Counted from the stretch's first letter, positions 1 to 7,984 are shown. The stretch: DNA of 64,000 nucleotides from Serinibacter arcticus (GCF_003121705.1 NZ_PYHR01000002.1:3224001-3288000); one strand, 5' to 3'. Numbers and translations are program-made. Notes: generated by a model from the sequence alone, not told the origin.

Positions 1-107
1 TAGGGCTCGAACAGGCGGGCCCAGGCCAGCATGTGCACCTCGGCCGTCGGCGTCAGCACGCCGTCGAGATCGAAGAGCACGGCGTCACGTGGATCGAAGC
101 GGGTCAC
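1..107 (-). CDS. HAD-family phosphatase / beta-phosphoglucomutase-like protein, N-terminal part
   Basis: Only the first 35 codons lie in the window; the gene runs off the left edge. The start is a GTG preceded by a GAGGGA ribosome binding site. The translation contains VLFDLDGVLTPTAEVHMLAW, the DxDGxL motif I of haloacid-dehalogenase phosphatases, in which the first Asp is the phosphorylated nucleophile. Beta-phosphoglucomutases and sugar-phosphate phosphatases share this N-terminus, and the histidine and tryptophan after the motif fit the cap-domain entry of that subgroup. The exact substrate cannot be read from this fragment. It is divergent from the lipid kinase gene on its right. Confidence 0.75.
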   Translation of the reverse strand, partial: MTRFDPRDAVLFDLDGVLTPTAEVHMLAWARLFEP

Positions 108-226
108 GGCATCCCTCGCGGTCGGAAAAGTGGAGACGTTCGAGGCTAGCGCGCACCCGGGGCCCCCGACCGACTCCGGGCCGAACGGTTCGTGTGTGCG
201 AGAGTTGGCGCGGCGAAGGGAGCCAC

Positions 227-1189
227 GTGGCGAACCAGCACAGGGCCGCACTGGTCTACAACCCGGTGAAGATCGACGAGCAGGTGGTGCGGGCGTCGTT
301 GACGGCGCTCGAGGAGGAGCTGGGGTGGGCGGAGACCCTCTGGCTCGAGACCTCGGTCGAGGACCCCGGACAGGGACCGGCCCGCGAGGCGCTGGAGGCC
401 GGGGTCGACGTCGTGCTCGCCGCCGGTGGTGACGGCACCGTCCGTGCCGTGGCCGAGGCGCTGCGCGGCAGCGGGACCGCCCTGGGGCTGCTGCCCTCGG
501 GCACCGGCAACCTCCTGGCGCGCAACCTCCAGCTCGGGCTCGCCGACGTCGACCACTCGCTGCGGGTGGCGCTGACCGGCCAGGACCGCGCGATCGACGC
601 CGCCACCATGAAGATCCGGCGCGAGGACGGCTCCTCGAGCGAGCACACGTTCGTCGTGATGGCGGGCATGGGGCTCGACGCGCGGATGCTCTCCGAGACC
701 GACGACGACCTCAAGAAGAAGGCCGGCTGGCTCGCCTACGTGCAGGCCATCGGCCGCGTGATGCGCGACCCGAACGAGCTGAAGGTGCGCTTCCGGCTCG
801 ACGAGAACGAGCCCAGGCAGGTGCGCGCGCACACGATCATCGTGGGCAACTGCGGGACGCTGCCGGCGAACATCCTGCTGCTGCCCGACGCCGCCGTCGA
901 CGACGGGGTGCTCGACATCGTCGTGCTCCGCCCCGAGACCGTCCTCGGCTGGATCCAGGCGCTGAGCAAGATCATCTGGGAGAACGGTGTGCTGCGGCGC
1001 CTGCCCGGCGGGAAGAACATCCCCAAGTCGAAGGTCCAGGCGCTCGTCTACTCCACGGGCAAGGAGCTCGACCTGCGGCTCAGCAAGCCCGAGGAGGTCG
1101 AGCTCGACGGCGACCCGTTCGGGCTCGCCGTCGGCGTCCGGGTGAAGGTCGACCCGGGCTCGCTCGTGGTGCGGGTGCCCCAGGACTGA
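227..1189 (+). CDS. Diacylglycerol/lipid kinase family protein (YegS/DagK type)
   Basis: This 320-residue protein carries the diacylglycerol-kinase catalytic fold: GGDGT at residues 67-71 is the ATP-binding loop and LPSGTGNLLAR around residue 90 is the second conserved block. Family members phosphorylate diacylglycerol, sphingoid bases or related lipids at the membrane and recycle lipid head-group acceptors. The start is the GTG at 227, because GAAGGGAG lies just upstream and VANQHRAALVYNP matches the usual beginning of the family; an in-frame upstream extension is low-complexity. The C-terminal half is the beta-sandwich domain typical of YegS/DgkB. The lipid substrate is unknown. It converges on the topoisomerase gene. 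Confidence 0.9.
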   Translation: MANQHRAALVYNPVKIDEQVVRASLTALEEELGWAETLWLETSVEDPGQGPAREALEAGVDVVLAAGGDGTVRAVAEALRGSGTALGLLPSGTGNLLARNLQLGLADVDHSLRVALTGQDRAIDAATMKIRREDGSSSEHTFVVMAGMGLDARMLSETDDDLKKKAGWLAYVQAIGRVMRDPNELKVRFRLDENEPRQVRAHTIIVGNCGTLPANILLLPDAAVDDGVLDIVVLRPETVLGWIQALSKIIWENGVLRRLPGGKNIPKSKVQALVYSTGKELDLRLSKPEEVELDGDPFGLAVGVRVKVDPGSLVVRVPQD

Positions 1190-1193
1190 CCTG

Positions 1194-1274
1194 TCGCGAG
1201 GCCCTTCGGGCCGTTCGCGAGGCCGTTCGGGCCGTTCGCGAGGCCCTTCGGGCGCGTTCGCGAGGCCGTTGCGG
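1194..1274. repeat. Tandem 21-bp repeat with internal palindrome, about 3.8 units
   Basis: Units begin at 1194, 1215, 1236 and 1258, each starting TCGCGAGGCC. The first three carry a GGCCSTTCGGGC core (GGCCCTTCGGGCC is self-complementary with a TTC loop). The array fills the gap between two convergent genes. It could act as a bidirectional transcription stop or be a slippage-prone intergenic repeat. Confidence 0.75.
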
Positions 1275-2243
1275 TCACGCGAGCAGCGCGCGCAGCTCGC
1301 TCTCCGCCGACGGCGCGCGCCGCGGGTCCATCGTGACGCCGTCGGAGTACAGGTCCACGAGCCGCGGGTCGACGTAGCTCGCGCGGGCGATGCTCGGGGT
1401 GTTCCCGAGCTCGCCCGCCGCGGCCTCCATCGCGCGCACGACGGCGCGGCGGCGCGCCGTCCTCGTGGGCTGCGGTCCCTGCCGCGCCAGCTCGACGGCG
1501 GCCGCCACCGTCCCGTGCAGCGTGCGGAAGTCCTTGGCGGTGAAGTCCCCGCCCGTCCGACGGCGGACGTCCTCGTTGATCTCCTCGGCGCTCAGCGGGT
1601 GCCACGTGCCGTCGTCCTCGCGCCACGCGATGAGGCGTGCCCGCGGACCGCGGCGCTTGAGGCGGCCCACGAGGACAGCGAGGTCGGGGTCGGTCACCTC
1701 GCTCGACCACTCCTGACCGCTCTTCGCGGGGAACTGGAGGCTGACGACCTCGCCGCCGCTGACGGTCGCGTGCGAGCACAGCAGCGTCGTCAGCCCGAAC
1801 GAGCCGTGCTTGGCGGCGTAGCGCTCCGAGCCGACGCGCAGGTTCGCGGAGTCGAGGATCCGGAACGCCCCGGCGAGCACGCGCTCCCGAGACAGGTCGT
1901 CGCGGCGCAGGTCGATCGTCACGCCGCGGCGGGCGGCGGGCAGCGTGGCCGCCAGCTCGAGCGCGCGGGCGTACTTCACGCGGTCCCGGCGCTCGCGCCA
2001 GGCCGGGTGGTAGAGGTACTGGCGGCGTCCGGCGTCGTCGATCCCGGTCGCCTGGACGTGGCCGTTGGGGTACGGGCAGATCCACACCTCGCGCCACGCG
2101 GGCGGGATCGCCAGGGCCCGGATCCGCTCGCGGGTCTCGGGGTCCTCCAGGCGCGAACCGTCGGGGTTGCGGTAGGTCCAGCCGGTGCCGGAGCGGGCAC
2201 GCGTGAGTCCCGGACCGTTGGTGGTGCTGCGCCGCAACCTCAT
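1275..2243 (-). CDS. DNA topoisomerase IB
   Basis: The 322-residue product is a poxvirus-like type IB topoisomerase, which relaxes supercoils by nicking one strand through a 3'-phosphotyrosine. All catalytic residues can be placed: Arg136 (NLRVG), Lys174 (FPAKSG), Arg240 (FTAKDFRTLHGT) and nucleophile Tyr290 (ASYVDP). The N-terminal block with IPPAWREVWICPYPNGHVQATG is the conserved DNA-binding N-domain. Length matches bacterial members (about 330-360). The ATG has a TACGCT -10 box seven bases upstream, so the mRNA is probably leaderless. Bacterial TopIB is accessory to gyrase and TopIA. No partner gene is evident nearby. Confidence 0.93.
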   Translation of the reverse strand: MRLRRSTTNGPGLTRARSGTGWTYRNPDGSRLEDPETRERIRALAIPPAWREVWICPYPNGHVQATGIDDAGRRQYLYHPAWRERRDRVKYARALELAATLPAARRGVTIDLRRDDLSRERVLAGAFRILDSANLRVGSERYAAKHGSFGLTTLLCSHATVSGGEVVSLQFPAKSGQEWSSEVTDPDLAVLVGRLKRRGPRARLIAWREDDGTWHPLSAEEINEDVRRRTGGDFTAKDFRTLHGTVAAAVELARQGPQPTRTARRRAVVRAMEAAAGELGNTPSIARASYVDPRLVDLYSDGVTMDPRRAPSAESELRALLA

Positions 2244-2250
2244 GCCTCCG

Positions 2251-2256
2251 AGCGTA
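2251..2256 (-). promoter_or_regulatory. -10 element for leaderless topoisomerase IB mRNA
   Basis: TACGCT lies seven bases before the ATG at 2243, placing the expected transcript start at or next to the start codon. Confidence 0.55.
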
Positions 2257-2380
2257 GGGCGGCGCCACGCCGGTGCCCAGGACGGCGTCGCGCCGAGGAT
2301 TCACGTGCGCGTCACCGTGGTGTCGCCCGCCGGCCGCCGCCGCGTCGGGCGCTGCTCGCCGGCCGGTCACCCGCGCCTCC

Positions 2381-2386
2381 TAGCGT
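2381..2386 (+). promoter_or_regulatory. -10 element for leaderless choice-of-anchor gene
   Basis: TAGCGT is followed by six bases and then the GTG at 2393; no Shine-Dalgarno sequence is present between them. Confidence 0.55.
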
Positions 2387-2392
2387 GCCGAC

Positions 2393-4762
2393 GTGACCTC
2401 CCTCCTGACGCCCTCCGGCGACCGCGCCCCCGCGGCCCGCCGTCGCGCCCTGCTTCTTCCGACCCCGTCGACCCGCCGTCGCACCGTCGCGGGCCTCGCC
2501 TGCGCCGGTGTCGCCGGCGCCCTCCTGCTCGTCGCCCCCGCGACCGCGACCGCCGAGCCGGCGACGAGCGCCGCCGTCGAGCCGATCGTCCACTCCGCCC
2601 CGGGCGCCGCGCTCGGGCTGACCCCCGTCGCCACGCACCTCGACGGCACGTTCGACGAGAGCGCGGCCGAGATCGTCGCGTTCCACGCCGCCACCCAGCA
2701 GGTGTTCGTCGTCAACGCGAAGGCCGGTGTCGTGGACGTGCTGTCCACGGCGGTCGAGGGCGAGCTGACGAAGGTCGCGACGCTCGATGCCACCGCCGTC
2801 GAGGGTGTCGAGCCCGGCGCCGTCGCCAACTCGATCGCCGTCCGCGCGGACGGCCTGATCGCCGTCGCCGTCGAGAACCCCGTCAAGACCGAGCCCGGCT
2901 GGGTCGCGTTCTTCGACGCCACCACGCGCGGGCCGCTCGGCGCCGTCGAGGTCGGCGCGCTGCCCGACATGGTGACGCTGACGCCCGACGGCACGAGCGC
3001 CGTCGTGGCGAACGAGGGCGAGCCCGCGGACGACTACAGCGTCGACCCCGAGGGCTCGATCGCCGTCGTCGCGCTGCCGAGCACCGTCGCCGCGCCCACC
3101 GCGGCCGACGTCCGCATCGCCACCTTCCACGCCTGGGAGGCCGACGGGACGCGCGAGCTGCCCGACGGCGTCCGGATCTTCGGCGAGACCCCGCACGGCG
3201 AGGACCACCCGATCTCGCGCAACCTCGAGCCGGAGTACGTCACGATCGCGGCCGACGGCGCCACCGCCTGGGTGACGCTGCAGGAGGCGAACGCCCTGGC
3301 CGTGCTCGACGTCGCGACCGCCGAGGTGACCGACCTGCTCCCGCTCGGCACGGTCGACCACTCCGTCGCGGGCTCCGGCATCGACCCGAGCGACCGCGAC
3401 GGCCGCATCGACATCCGCACGGTGCCGGTGCACGGCCTGCCGATGCCCGATGCGATCACCTCGTACACCGCCGCCGGAGAGACCTACCTCGTGACCGCGA
3501 ACGAGGGCGACGCGCGCGAGTGGGGCGACTACGTCGAGGCCGAGCGCGTCAAGGACCTCGGCAAGGGCGACCTGCCGCCCGTGTGCGCCACCTCGCCCGC
3601 CTTCGGGCTGCGCGGCGACGCCGACCTCGGCCGCCTCGAGGTGACCATCGCCGACGGCCTCTCGGCCGACGGCTCCTGCTACGAGCAGCTGCACTCCTTC
3701 GGCACCCGCTCGTTCTCGATCTGGACGGCCGACGGCGAGCGCGTCTTCGACTCCGGTCAGCAGATCGAGGAGATCGTCGCCGAGGCGATCCCGGAGTTCT
3801 TCAACTCCGGCCACACCACGAGCGACTTCGAGTCCCGCAGCGACGCCAAGGGCCCCGAGCCCGAGGGGGTCGCGGTCGGCACCATCGAGGGCCGCACGTA
3901 CGCCTTCGTCGGGCTGGAGCGCGTGGGCGGCATCGTCGTCTTCGACGTGACCGAGCCGAGCGCGGCGTCGTTCGTCACCTACGTCAACAACCGCGACTTC
4001 TCGGTCTCGGCCGAGGACGCGATCGACGCCGGCGGCGACCCCGCCGAGGTGCTGGCCGCCGCGGGCGACCTCGGCCCCGAGGGCCTGACGTTCATCCCGG
4101 CCGGCGACTCGCCCACCGGCGGTCCGGCGCTCGTCGTCGGCAACGAGGTCTCCGGCACGACGACGCTGTTCGCGATCGACGTCCCGATCCGGTTCACGGA
4201 CGTCGCGGACAACCAGTTCGCCGTCGAGATCGCGTGGCTCGCCGAGAAGCGCATCTCCACCGGCTGGGTGACCGCCGACGGCTCGCGCGAGTTCCGCCCG
4301 CTGTCCCCGGTGGCGCGCGACGCGATGGCCGCCTTCCTCTACCGCTGGGCCGGATCGCCCAGGTTCGAGGCCCCCGCGGTCTCCCCGTTCACCGACGTGG
4401 CCACCGACGACCTGTTCTACGAGGAGATCGCCTGGCTCGAGCACGAGGGCTACGCCACGGGGTGGGTGGCCGCCGACGGCACCGCCGAGTTCCGGCCCCT
4501 GGCGCCGATCGCGCGCGACGCGATGGCGGCCTTCCTGCACCGGGTCGCCGGGTCGCCCGAGGTGGACCTGCCGGCGACGCCGCGGTTCGTCGACGTCGCC
4601 CCGACGGACGCGTTCTACACCGAGATCACCTGGCTCGCGCAGTCCGGGATCGCGACCGGGTGGGAGGGCAACGACGGACGCGACCTGTTCCAGCCGGTCT
4701 CGCCGGTGGCCCGGGACGCGATGGCGGCGTTCCTGAACCGGTTCGGGACGCCGGGGGTCTGA
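2393..4762 (+). CDS. Secreted choice-of-anchor I protein with three S-layer-like repeats
   Basis: The 789-residue product has a twin-arginine-rich N-terminus followed by a hydrophobic stretch and an Ala-x-Ala site near residue 54, so it is exported. The body, with repeated LAVLDVATAEVTDLLPLG, EYVTIAADG and GLEAVGGIVVFDVTEPS-type segments, is the beta-propeller-like choice-of-anchor I family, related to LVIVD and phytase-like esterase propellers. From about residue 599 come three ~60-residue repeats of the pattern FxDVxxxxxFxxEIxWLxxxxIxTGW...FRPLxPVxRDAMAAFL. The same repeats close the GH2 enzyme at 30-36 kb. They resemble S-layer-homology attachment units and probably hold the protein at the cell wall. 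Its enzymatic activity is unknown. Confidence 0.82.
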   Translation: MTSLLTPSGDRAPAARRRALLLPTPSTRRRTVAGLACAGVAGALLLVAPATATAEPATSAAVEPIVHSAPGAALGLTPVATHLDGTFDESAAEIVAFHAATQQVFVVNAKAGVVDVLSTAVEGELTKVATLDATAVEGVEPGAVANSIAVRADGLIAVAVENPVKTEPGWVAFFDATTRGPLGAVEVGALPDMVTLTPDGTSAVVANEGEPADDYSVDPEGSIAVVALPSTVAAPTAADVRIATFHAWEADGTRELPDGVRIFGETPHGEDHPISRNLEPEYVTIAADGATAWVTLQEANALAVLDVATAEVTDLLPLGTVDHSVAGSGIDPSDRDGRIDIRTVPVHGLPMPDAITSYTAAGETYLVTANEGDAREWGDYVEAERVKDLGKGDLPPVCATSPAFGLRGDADLGRLEVTIADGLSADGSCYEQLHSFGTRSFSIWTADGERVFDSGQQIEEIVAEAIPEFFNSGHTTSDFESRSDAKGPEPEGVAVGTIEGRTYAFVGLERVGGIVVFDVTEPSAASFVTYVNNRDFSVSAEDAIDAGGDPAEVLAAAGDLGPEGLTFIPAGDSPTGGPALVVGNEVSGTTTLFAIDVPIRFTDVADNQFAVEIAWLAEKRISTGWVTADGSREFRPLSPVARDAMAAFLYRWAGSPRFEAPAVSPFTDVATDDLFYEEIAWLEHEGYATGWVAADGTAEFRPLAPIARDAMAAFLHRVAGSPEVDLPATPRFVDVAPTDAFYTEITWLAQSGIATGWEGNDGRDLFQPVSPVARDAMAAFLNRFGTPGV

Positions 4763-4820
4763 GGTTCTGCCCGAGGTCCTCCGAGGCTCGCTGATCCACC
4801 GCGGGCCCACGAGGCCCTCC

Positions 4821-4865
4821 GACGCCCCGTCGTCGCCGCCCATCCGGCGGTGGCGGCGGGGCGTC
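4821..4865 (+). terminator. Hairpin terminator after the choice-of-anchor gene
   Basis: Arms at 4821-4840 and 4846-4865 pair over 20 positions, including three G-U pairs in the RNA, with a five-base loop. It lies between two same-strand genes and lacks a clear T tract, as is usual in very GC-rich actinobacteria. Confidence 0.6.
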
Positions 4866-4883
4866 GTCGTGGCTCCGGACTCG

Positions 4884-4889
4884 TAGGGT
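4884..4889 (+). promoter_or_regulatory. -10 element for leaderless amidase mRNA
   Basis: TAGGGT sits exactly six bases before the ATG at 4896. Confidence 0.55.
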
Positions 4890-4895
4890 CGAGGG

Positions 4896-6362
4896 ATGGA
4901 GACCGCGCTCGAGATCGCCGCCGCCGTCCGCGCCCGCCGGGTGTCCGCCGTCGAGATCACGACGGCGGCGCTGGAGCGGGCCGAACGGTTCGGCCCCGCG
5001 GTGGGGGCCTTCGCCGTCGTGACGCCGGGGCTCGCGCTGGACCAGGCGCGGGCGGTCGACGCCGCGGTCGCGCGGCTCGGTGCCGACGGCGCGGGGGCGC
5101 CGGGGCTGGCGCTCGCCGGGGTGCCCGTGCCGATCAAGGACCTCAACCAGGTGGCGGGGGTGCCGCTGCGGGCCGGCTCGCGCGTGCTCGCGGCCGAGCC
5201 GGTGGTGCCCGAGGTCGACGACGGCACGGTGGTCCGGCTGCGCGAGGCCGGCACCACGATGATCGGCAAGACGGCGACGCCGGAGTTCGGCTTCCCGCCG
5301 TACACGGAGCCGCGGACGGGCCCGGACGGCGCCGTCGTCGCGGCGCGCACGCCCTGGGACCTGGGCCGCGGCGCGGGTGGGTCGAGCGGGGGCGCGGCGG
5401 CCGCCGTCGGATGCGGGATTGTGCCGGTCGGGCACGCGTCCGACGGCGGGGGGTCCATCCGGATCCCGGCCGCGAGCTGCGGGATCGTCGGCTTCAAGCC
5501 GTCGCGCGGGCTGGTGAGCACGGGGCCGTGGGGTGTGGAGGGCAACGGGCTGGCGACGCAGGGCGTCGTCTCGCGCACGGTGCTCGACACAGCGCTCGCG
5601 CTCGACGTGCTGCGGGAGGGCTGGCCGGGGGACGGGCCGTCACCGTGGTCCGGTGAGCGAGGTTCGCTGCTGGACGCGGCGCGGGACGGCCAGCGGACGA
5701 CGACGGCGCGCGGCCTGCGTATCGGGATCCTGACGGAGCCGGTGGTGGCGGGCGACGCCGTCGTGCACCCGGAGGCGGTGGCCGCCGCCGAGCGCGCGGC
5801 GCGGACGCTCGAGGAGGCCGGGGCCGTGGTCGAGCCGGCGCCGGTGCCGTTCACGCCGGAGGAGTGGCTGGCGTTCATGCCGCTGTGGGCGGTCGGGGCG
5901 CTGGGTCTGCCCGTGCCGGACGAGGCGGAGCCGCTGCTGGAGCCCCTCACCCGGTGGCTGCGCGAGGTGGGCCGCGGGGTGTCGGGGGCGGACTACGCGC
6001 GGGCGGTCGGCGATGCGCAGCGGGTGGCCCGGAAGGTGGCGACGGCGTGGGGCGCCTTCGACGCCGTCGTGACGCCGTCGCTGGCCGGGCCGCCGGCGCC
6101 GGTGGGGTCGATCCGGGACGACGCCGACCCCGCACGCGACTTCGAGGACCAGAAGCGCTTCACGCCGTGGACGTCGATCGCGAACATCGCTGGGGCGCCG
6201 TCGGTGTCGCTGCCGGTGCACCGCGCGGTGGTCGACGGCGTGGAGCTGCCGTTCGGGGCGATGCTCACGGCGCCGTTGGGGACGGACGGGGCGCTGCTGG
6301 CGCTCGCCCGTCACCTCGAGCTGGCCGACCCGTGGCCGGCGCCGCCGCTGCCGCAGGTCTGA
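4896..6362 (+). CDS. Amidase signature family amidohydrolase
   Basis: The 488-residue protein is a full-length amidase-signature enzyme that hydrolyses a carboxamide to acid plus ammonia. The Ser-cisSer-Lys triad is visible: Lys81 in VPIKDLNQ, cis-Ser163 in GAGGSSGG and nucleophile Ser187 in DGGGSIRIPA. The C-terminal PSVSLPVHR...LPFGAMLTAPLGTDGALLALA block is also typical. GatA-type (glutamyl-tRNA) function is unlikely because gatB and gatC are absent and the C-terminus is of the general amidase/aryl-acylamidase kind. There is no signal peptide, so it acts in the cytoplasm. It is monocistronic, between a terminator and a palindromic repeat. The substrate is unknown. Confidence 0.9.
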   Translation: METALEIAAAVRARRVSAVEITTAALERAERFGPAVGAFAVVTPGLALDQARAVDAAVARLGADGAGAPGLALAGVPVPIKDLNQVAGVPLRAGSRVLAAEPVVPEVDDGTVVRLREAGTTMIGKTATPEFGFPPYTEPRTGPDGAVVAARTPWDLGRGAGGSSGGAAAAVGCGIVPVGHASDGGGSIRIPAASCGIVGFKPSRGLVSTGPWGVEGNGLATQGVVSRTVLDTALALDVLREGWPGDGPSPWSGERGSLLDAARDGQRTTTARGLRIGILTEPVVAGDAVVHPEAVAAAERAARTLEEAGAVVEPAPVPFTPEEWLAFMPLWAVGALGLPVPDEAEPLLEPLTRWLREVGRGVSGADYARAVGDAQRVARKVATAWGAFDAVVTPSLAGPPAPVGSIRDDADPARDFEDQKRFTPWTSIANIAGAPSVSLPVHRAVVDGVELPFGAMLTAPLGTDGALLALARHLELADPWPAPPLPQV

Positions 6363-6409
6363 CGTCGGTCGCCGGGCCCGGGACCCCACACGCCGAACCC
6401 CAGACCGAT

Positions 6410-6456
6410 GCTGCGGAGGTTGCGGATGGGGGTCAGTCATCCGCAACGAGCGCAGC
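6410..6456. repeat. Palindromic element P, copy 1
   Basis: Two 19-base arms (6410-6428 and 6438-6456) pair as GCTGCG and GTTGCGGATG blocks with their complements, interrupted by the same three-base mismatch on each side (GAG/GAG), around a nine-base loop. A second copy with identical geometry is at 7329-7375. This copy lies between the 3' ends of the amidase and dTMP-kinase-like genes and contains the latter's stop codon. Confidence 0.8.
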
Positions 6457-7200
6457 GGCGGTGTGGGGGCCGGGAGCGGTGTGGGGGCCGGGGCCGGGGG
6501 CGACTGGCGCGTTCGGCGCGGATGGCGGGCCTTTCGCGCGCGAGTTGCGCCAGTCGTCCGGGTGATCCGCGCGAGGTGCGCCAGTCAGGGGCGGCGGCCT
6601 CGTCGATCAGGGCGAGCACCTGGGCCACGACGGCGTCCCGGTCCCCGCTCGCGTCGACGCGGCGGAACGTGGCGTGCTCGGGCAGGGCCCGGTAGGCGGC
6701 GTCGTAGGCCGTCAGGTGCGCGAGGGTCTCGGTGTCGCGACCCCGGAGCTCGACGCGGCGCTGCGCGAGGGCCGGCTCGACGTCGAGGAGGCAGGTCAGG
6801 TCGGGGCGGGGATGCCGCGGTACCGCGCACGCGCGGGTGCGGGGTCGGAGCCGCGGGCGGCCATCGCGGCGTACTGGCAGAACGTCCAGCGGTCGCCGAC
6901 GGCGATGCGCCCCGGGCGTCTCGCCGCCCAGCGCAGCGTCCGCCGCATCGCCAGAGCGCGGATCCGCATCTCGACCGCTTCGAACCGCGCGCGGCCGAGG
7001 AGGGCGACGGCGTCCGGCCGACCCAGCAGGCGAGCCAGCGCGTTCAGCGGCGGGCGTCCGCCGGCGTTCTCGAGATAGCGGGCGTCGATCCCGCGCGCGC
7101 GAAGCTCGCGCGCCACGGCCCTGGCGGCCGTCGTCTTCCCCGCGCCGTCGACACCGAGCAGGGCGACGACGAGAAACGGGTCGGAGGCGGGTCTGGGCAC
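6437..7200 (-). pseudogene. dTMP kinase-like P-loop kinase, frameshifted
   Basis: The first reading frame encodes LVVALLGVDGAGKTTAARAV (Walker A GVDGAGKT), then the VEMRIRALAMRR and VGDRWTFCQYAA segments typical of thymidylate-kinase-like proteins; Asp-Arg-Trp corresponds to the DR(Y/F) motif. It ends early near 6810. A second frame continues directly with PRPDLTCLLDVEPALAQRRV, the expected RPDLTxLLDV block, and runs to a stop at 6437. One missing C in the CCCCGCCCC run near 6811-6820 explains the break. The start is assigned to GTG 7198-7200 but has no convincing ribosome binding site. The last ~45 codons come from the adjoining repeat modules, so the natural end may be earlier. Function: NMP kinase or a sugar/antibiotic-type P-loop kinase. 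Confidence 0.75.
6502..6586. repeat. Repeat module Q, copy 1
   Basis: It starts GACTGGCGCGTTCGGCGCGG and contains the nine-base word GACTGGCGC once (6502-6510) and its reverse complement GCGCCAGTC twice (6547-6555, 6578-6586), so alternative stems can form. A diverged copy in the same orientation is at 7228-7313. Confidence 0.7.
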
Positions 7201-7227
7201 CGGCGCAGGATGCCACGGCTGAGGCTT

Positions 7228-7313
7228 CGACCGGCGCGTTCGGCGCGGATCGCGAGCCGTTCGCGCGCCGGACGCGCCAGTCGGTCCGGTGATTCGCGCG
7301 AGCTGCGCCAGCC
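7228..7313. repeat. Repeat module Q, copy 2
   Basis: The first 23 bases match copy 1 at 22 positions; GCGCCAGTC recurs at 7274-7282 and a one-base variant follows. The 7201-7479 gap upstream of the dTMP-kinase-like gene consists largely of this module and element P copy 2. The order P-Q on one side of the gene becomes Q-P on the other. Confidence 0.7.
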
Positions 7314-7328
7314 GTTCCCCAGACCGAT

Positions 7329-7375
7329 GCTGCGGTGGTTGCGGATGACCGGCCGCCATCCGCAACGGGCGCAGC
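7329..7375. repeat. Palindromic element P, copy 2
   Basis: Arms 7329-7347 and 7357-7375 repeat the 19-9-19 geometry of copy 1, with GTG opposite GGG at the internal mismatch and a different nine-base loop. The conserved fold with changed loop and mismatch bases suggests a mobile or REP-like palindrome rather than a gene-specific terminator; here it lies between divergent genes. Confidence 0.8.
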
Positions 7376-7479
7376 AGCGGTGTGGGGGTGGGTCGGTGAG
7401 TCGGGAGTCGGGGTCGACGGAGCCGAGACGGTCGGTGGGCCGGCCCGGCGGGTCCGCCCGGATCTGGGAGAGTTGCGGC

Positions 7480-7962
7480 ATGGACATCCCCGTCACCGAC
7501 CGCCTGCTGCACGCCTACGGCTTCGCCACCGACACGGGGGCGCACCTGGCCGCTCTCACGGGGGACGACGTCGAGGCCCAGGAGGCCGCCGTCGAGCACC
7601 TGGCGAGCGCGATCATGCACCAGGGCACCCCGTGGCCGGCCACCGGCCCCGTCGCCGCGTACGTCGCTCACCTCGTGACCACCTCGGCCACCGACGGCGC
7701 CCTGCACGAGGCCCTCCTCGACTTCCTGGTCGAGGTGGACGACGCGATCGCGACGGCGGAGGCGGACGGCGGCGAGGAGGTCCAGCGCGCGGATCTCGCC
7801 GAGCTGGGCCGGGACCTCGAGGCTGAGCTGAGCGCGATCTCCTCGACCAAGGACCTCGACATCCAGTTCGTCGACGAGGACTTCACCGACCTCGTCCTCA
7901 CCCACGCCTACCTCGGCGTCCTCGCCGTCGCCCCGCAGGTTCGCGCGGCACTGGGGGACTGA
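7480..7962 (+). CDS. Conserved hypothetical protein, HEAT/ARM-repeat-like
   Basis: The 160-residue acidic, all-helical product begins MDIPVTDRLLHAYG; the segment with LTGDDVEAQEAAVEHL and IMHQGTPWPATGPVAAYVAHL resembles one HEAT-like repeat as seen in longer actinobacterial repeat proteins that carry an HQGTxxPAT motif. There is no signal peptide, membrane span or catalytic motif. GGGAG lies nine bases before the ATG, and an in-frame upstream extension is only repeat-module translation. It is a single-gene unit facing a convergent gene. I do not recognise a function; a protein-interaction or immunity-type role is possible but unproven. Confidence 0.65.
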   Translation: MDIPVTDRLLHAYGFATDTGAHLAALTGDDVEAQEAAVEHLASAIMHQGTPWPATGPVAAYVAHLVTTSATDGALHEALLDFLVEVDDAIATAEADGGEEVQRADLAELGRDLEAELSAISSTKDLDIQFVDEDFTDLVLTHAYLGVLAVAPQVRAALGD

Positions 7963-7984
7963 GCCCCGCTGCCGTCCCTCGCTG

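Noticed and set aside
1194-1274. CRISPR-like appearance of the tandem repeats here and at 58.6-59.0 kb
   Set aside because: Units are contiguous without unique spacers and no cas gene is present.
2312-5950. Very long open frames opposite the choice-of-anchor protein and amidase genes
   Set aside because: High GC keeps antisense frames open. These translations are Arg/Gly/Asp-rich low-complexity and have no start signals, while the sense frames have full domain structures and catalytic motifs.
4896-6362. GatA subunit of Asp/Glu-tRNA amidotransferase
   Set aside because: No gatB or gatC nearby, and the C-terminal region follows general amidases.
6410-6456. Element P as an ordinary terminator of the amidase gene
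   Set aside because: A copy with the same geometry lies between divergent genes at 7329-7375, where no terminator is needed. Termination at copy 1 remains possible but does not explain the pair.
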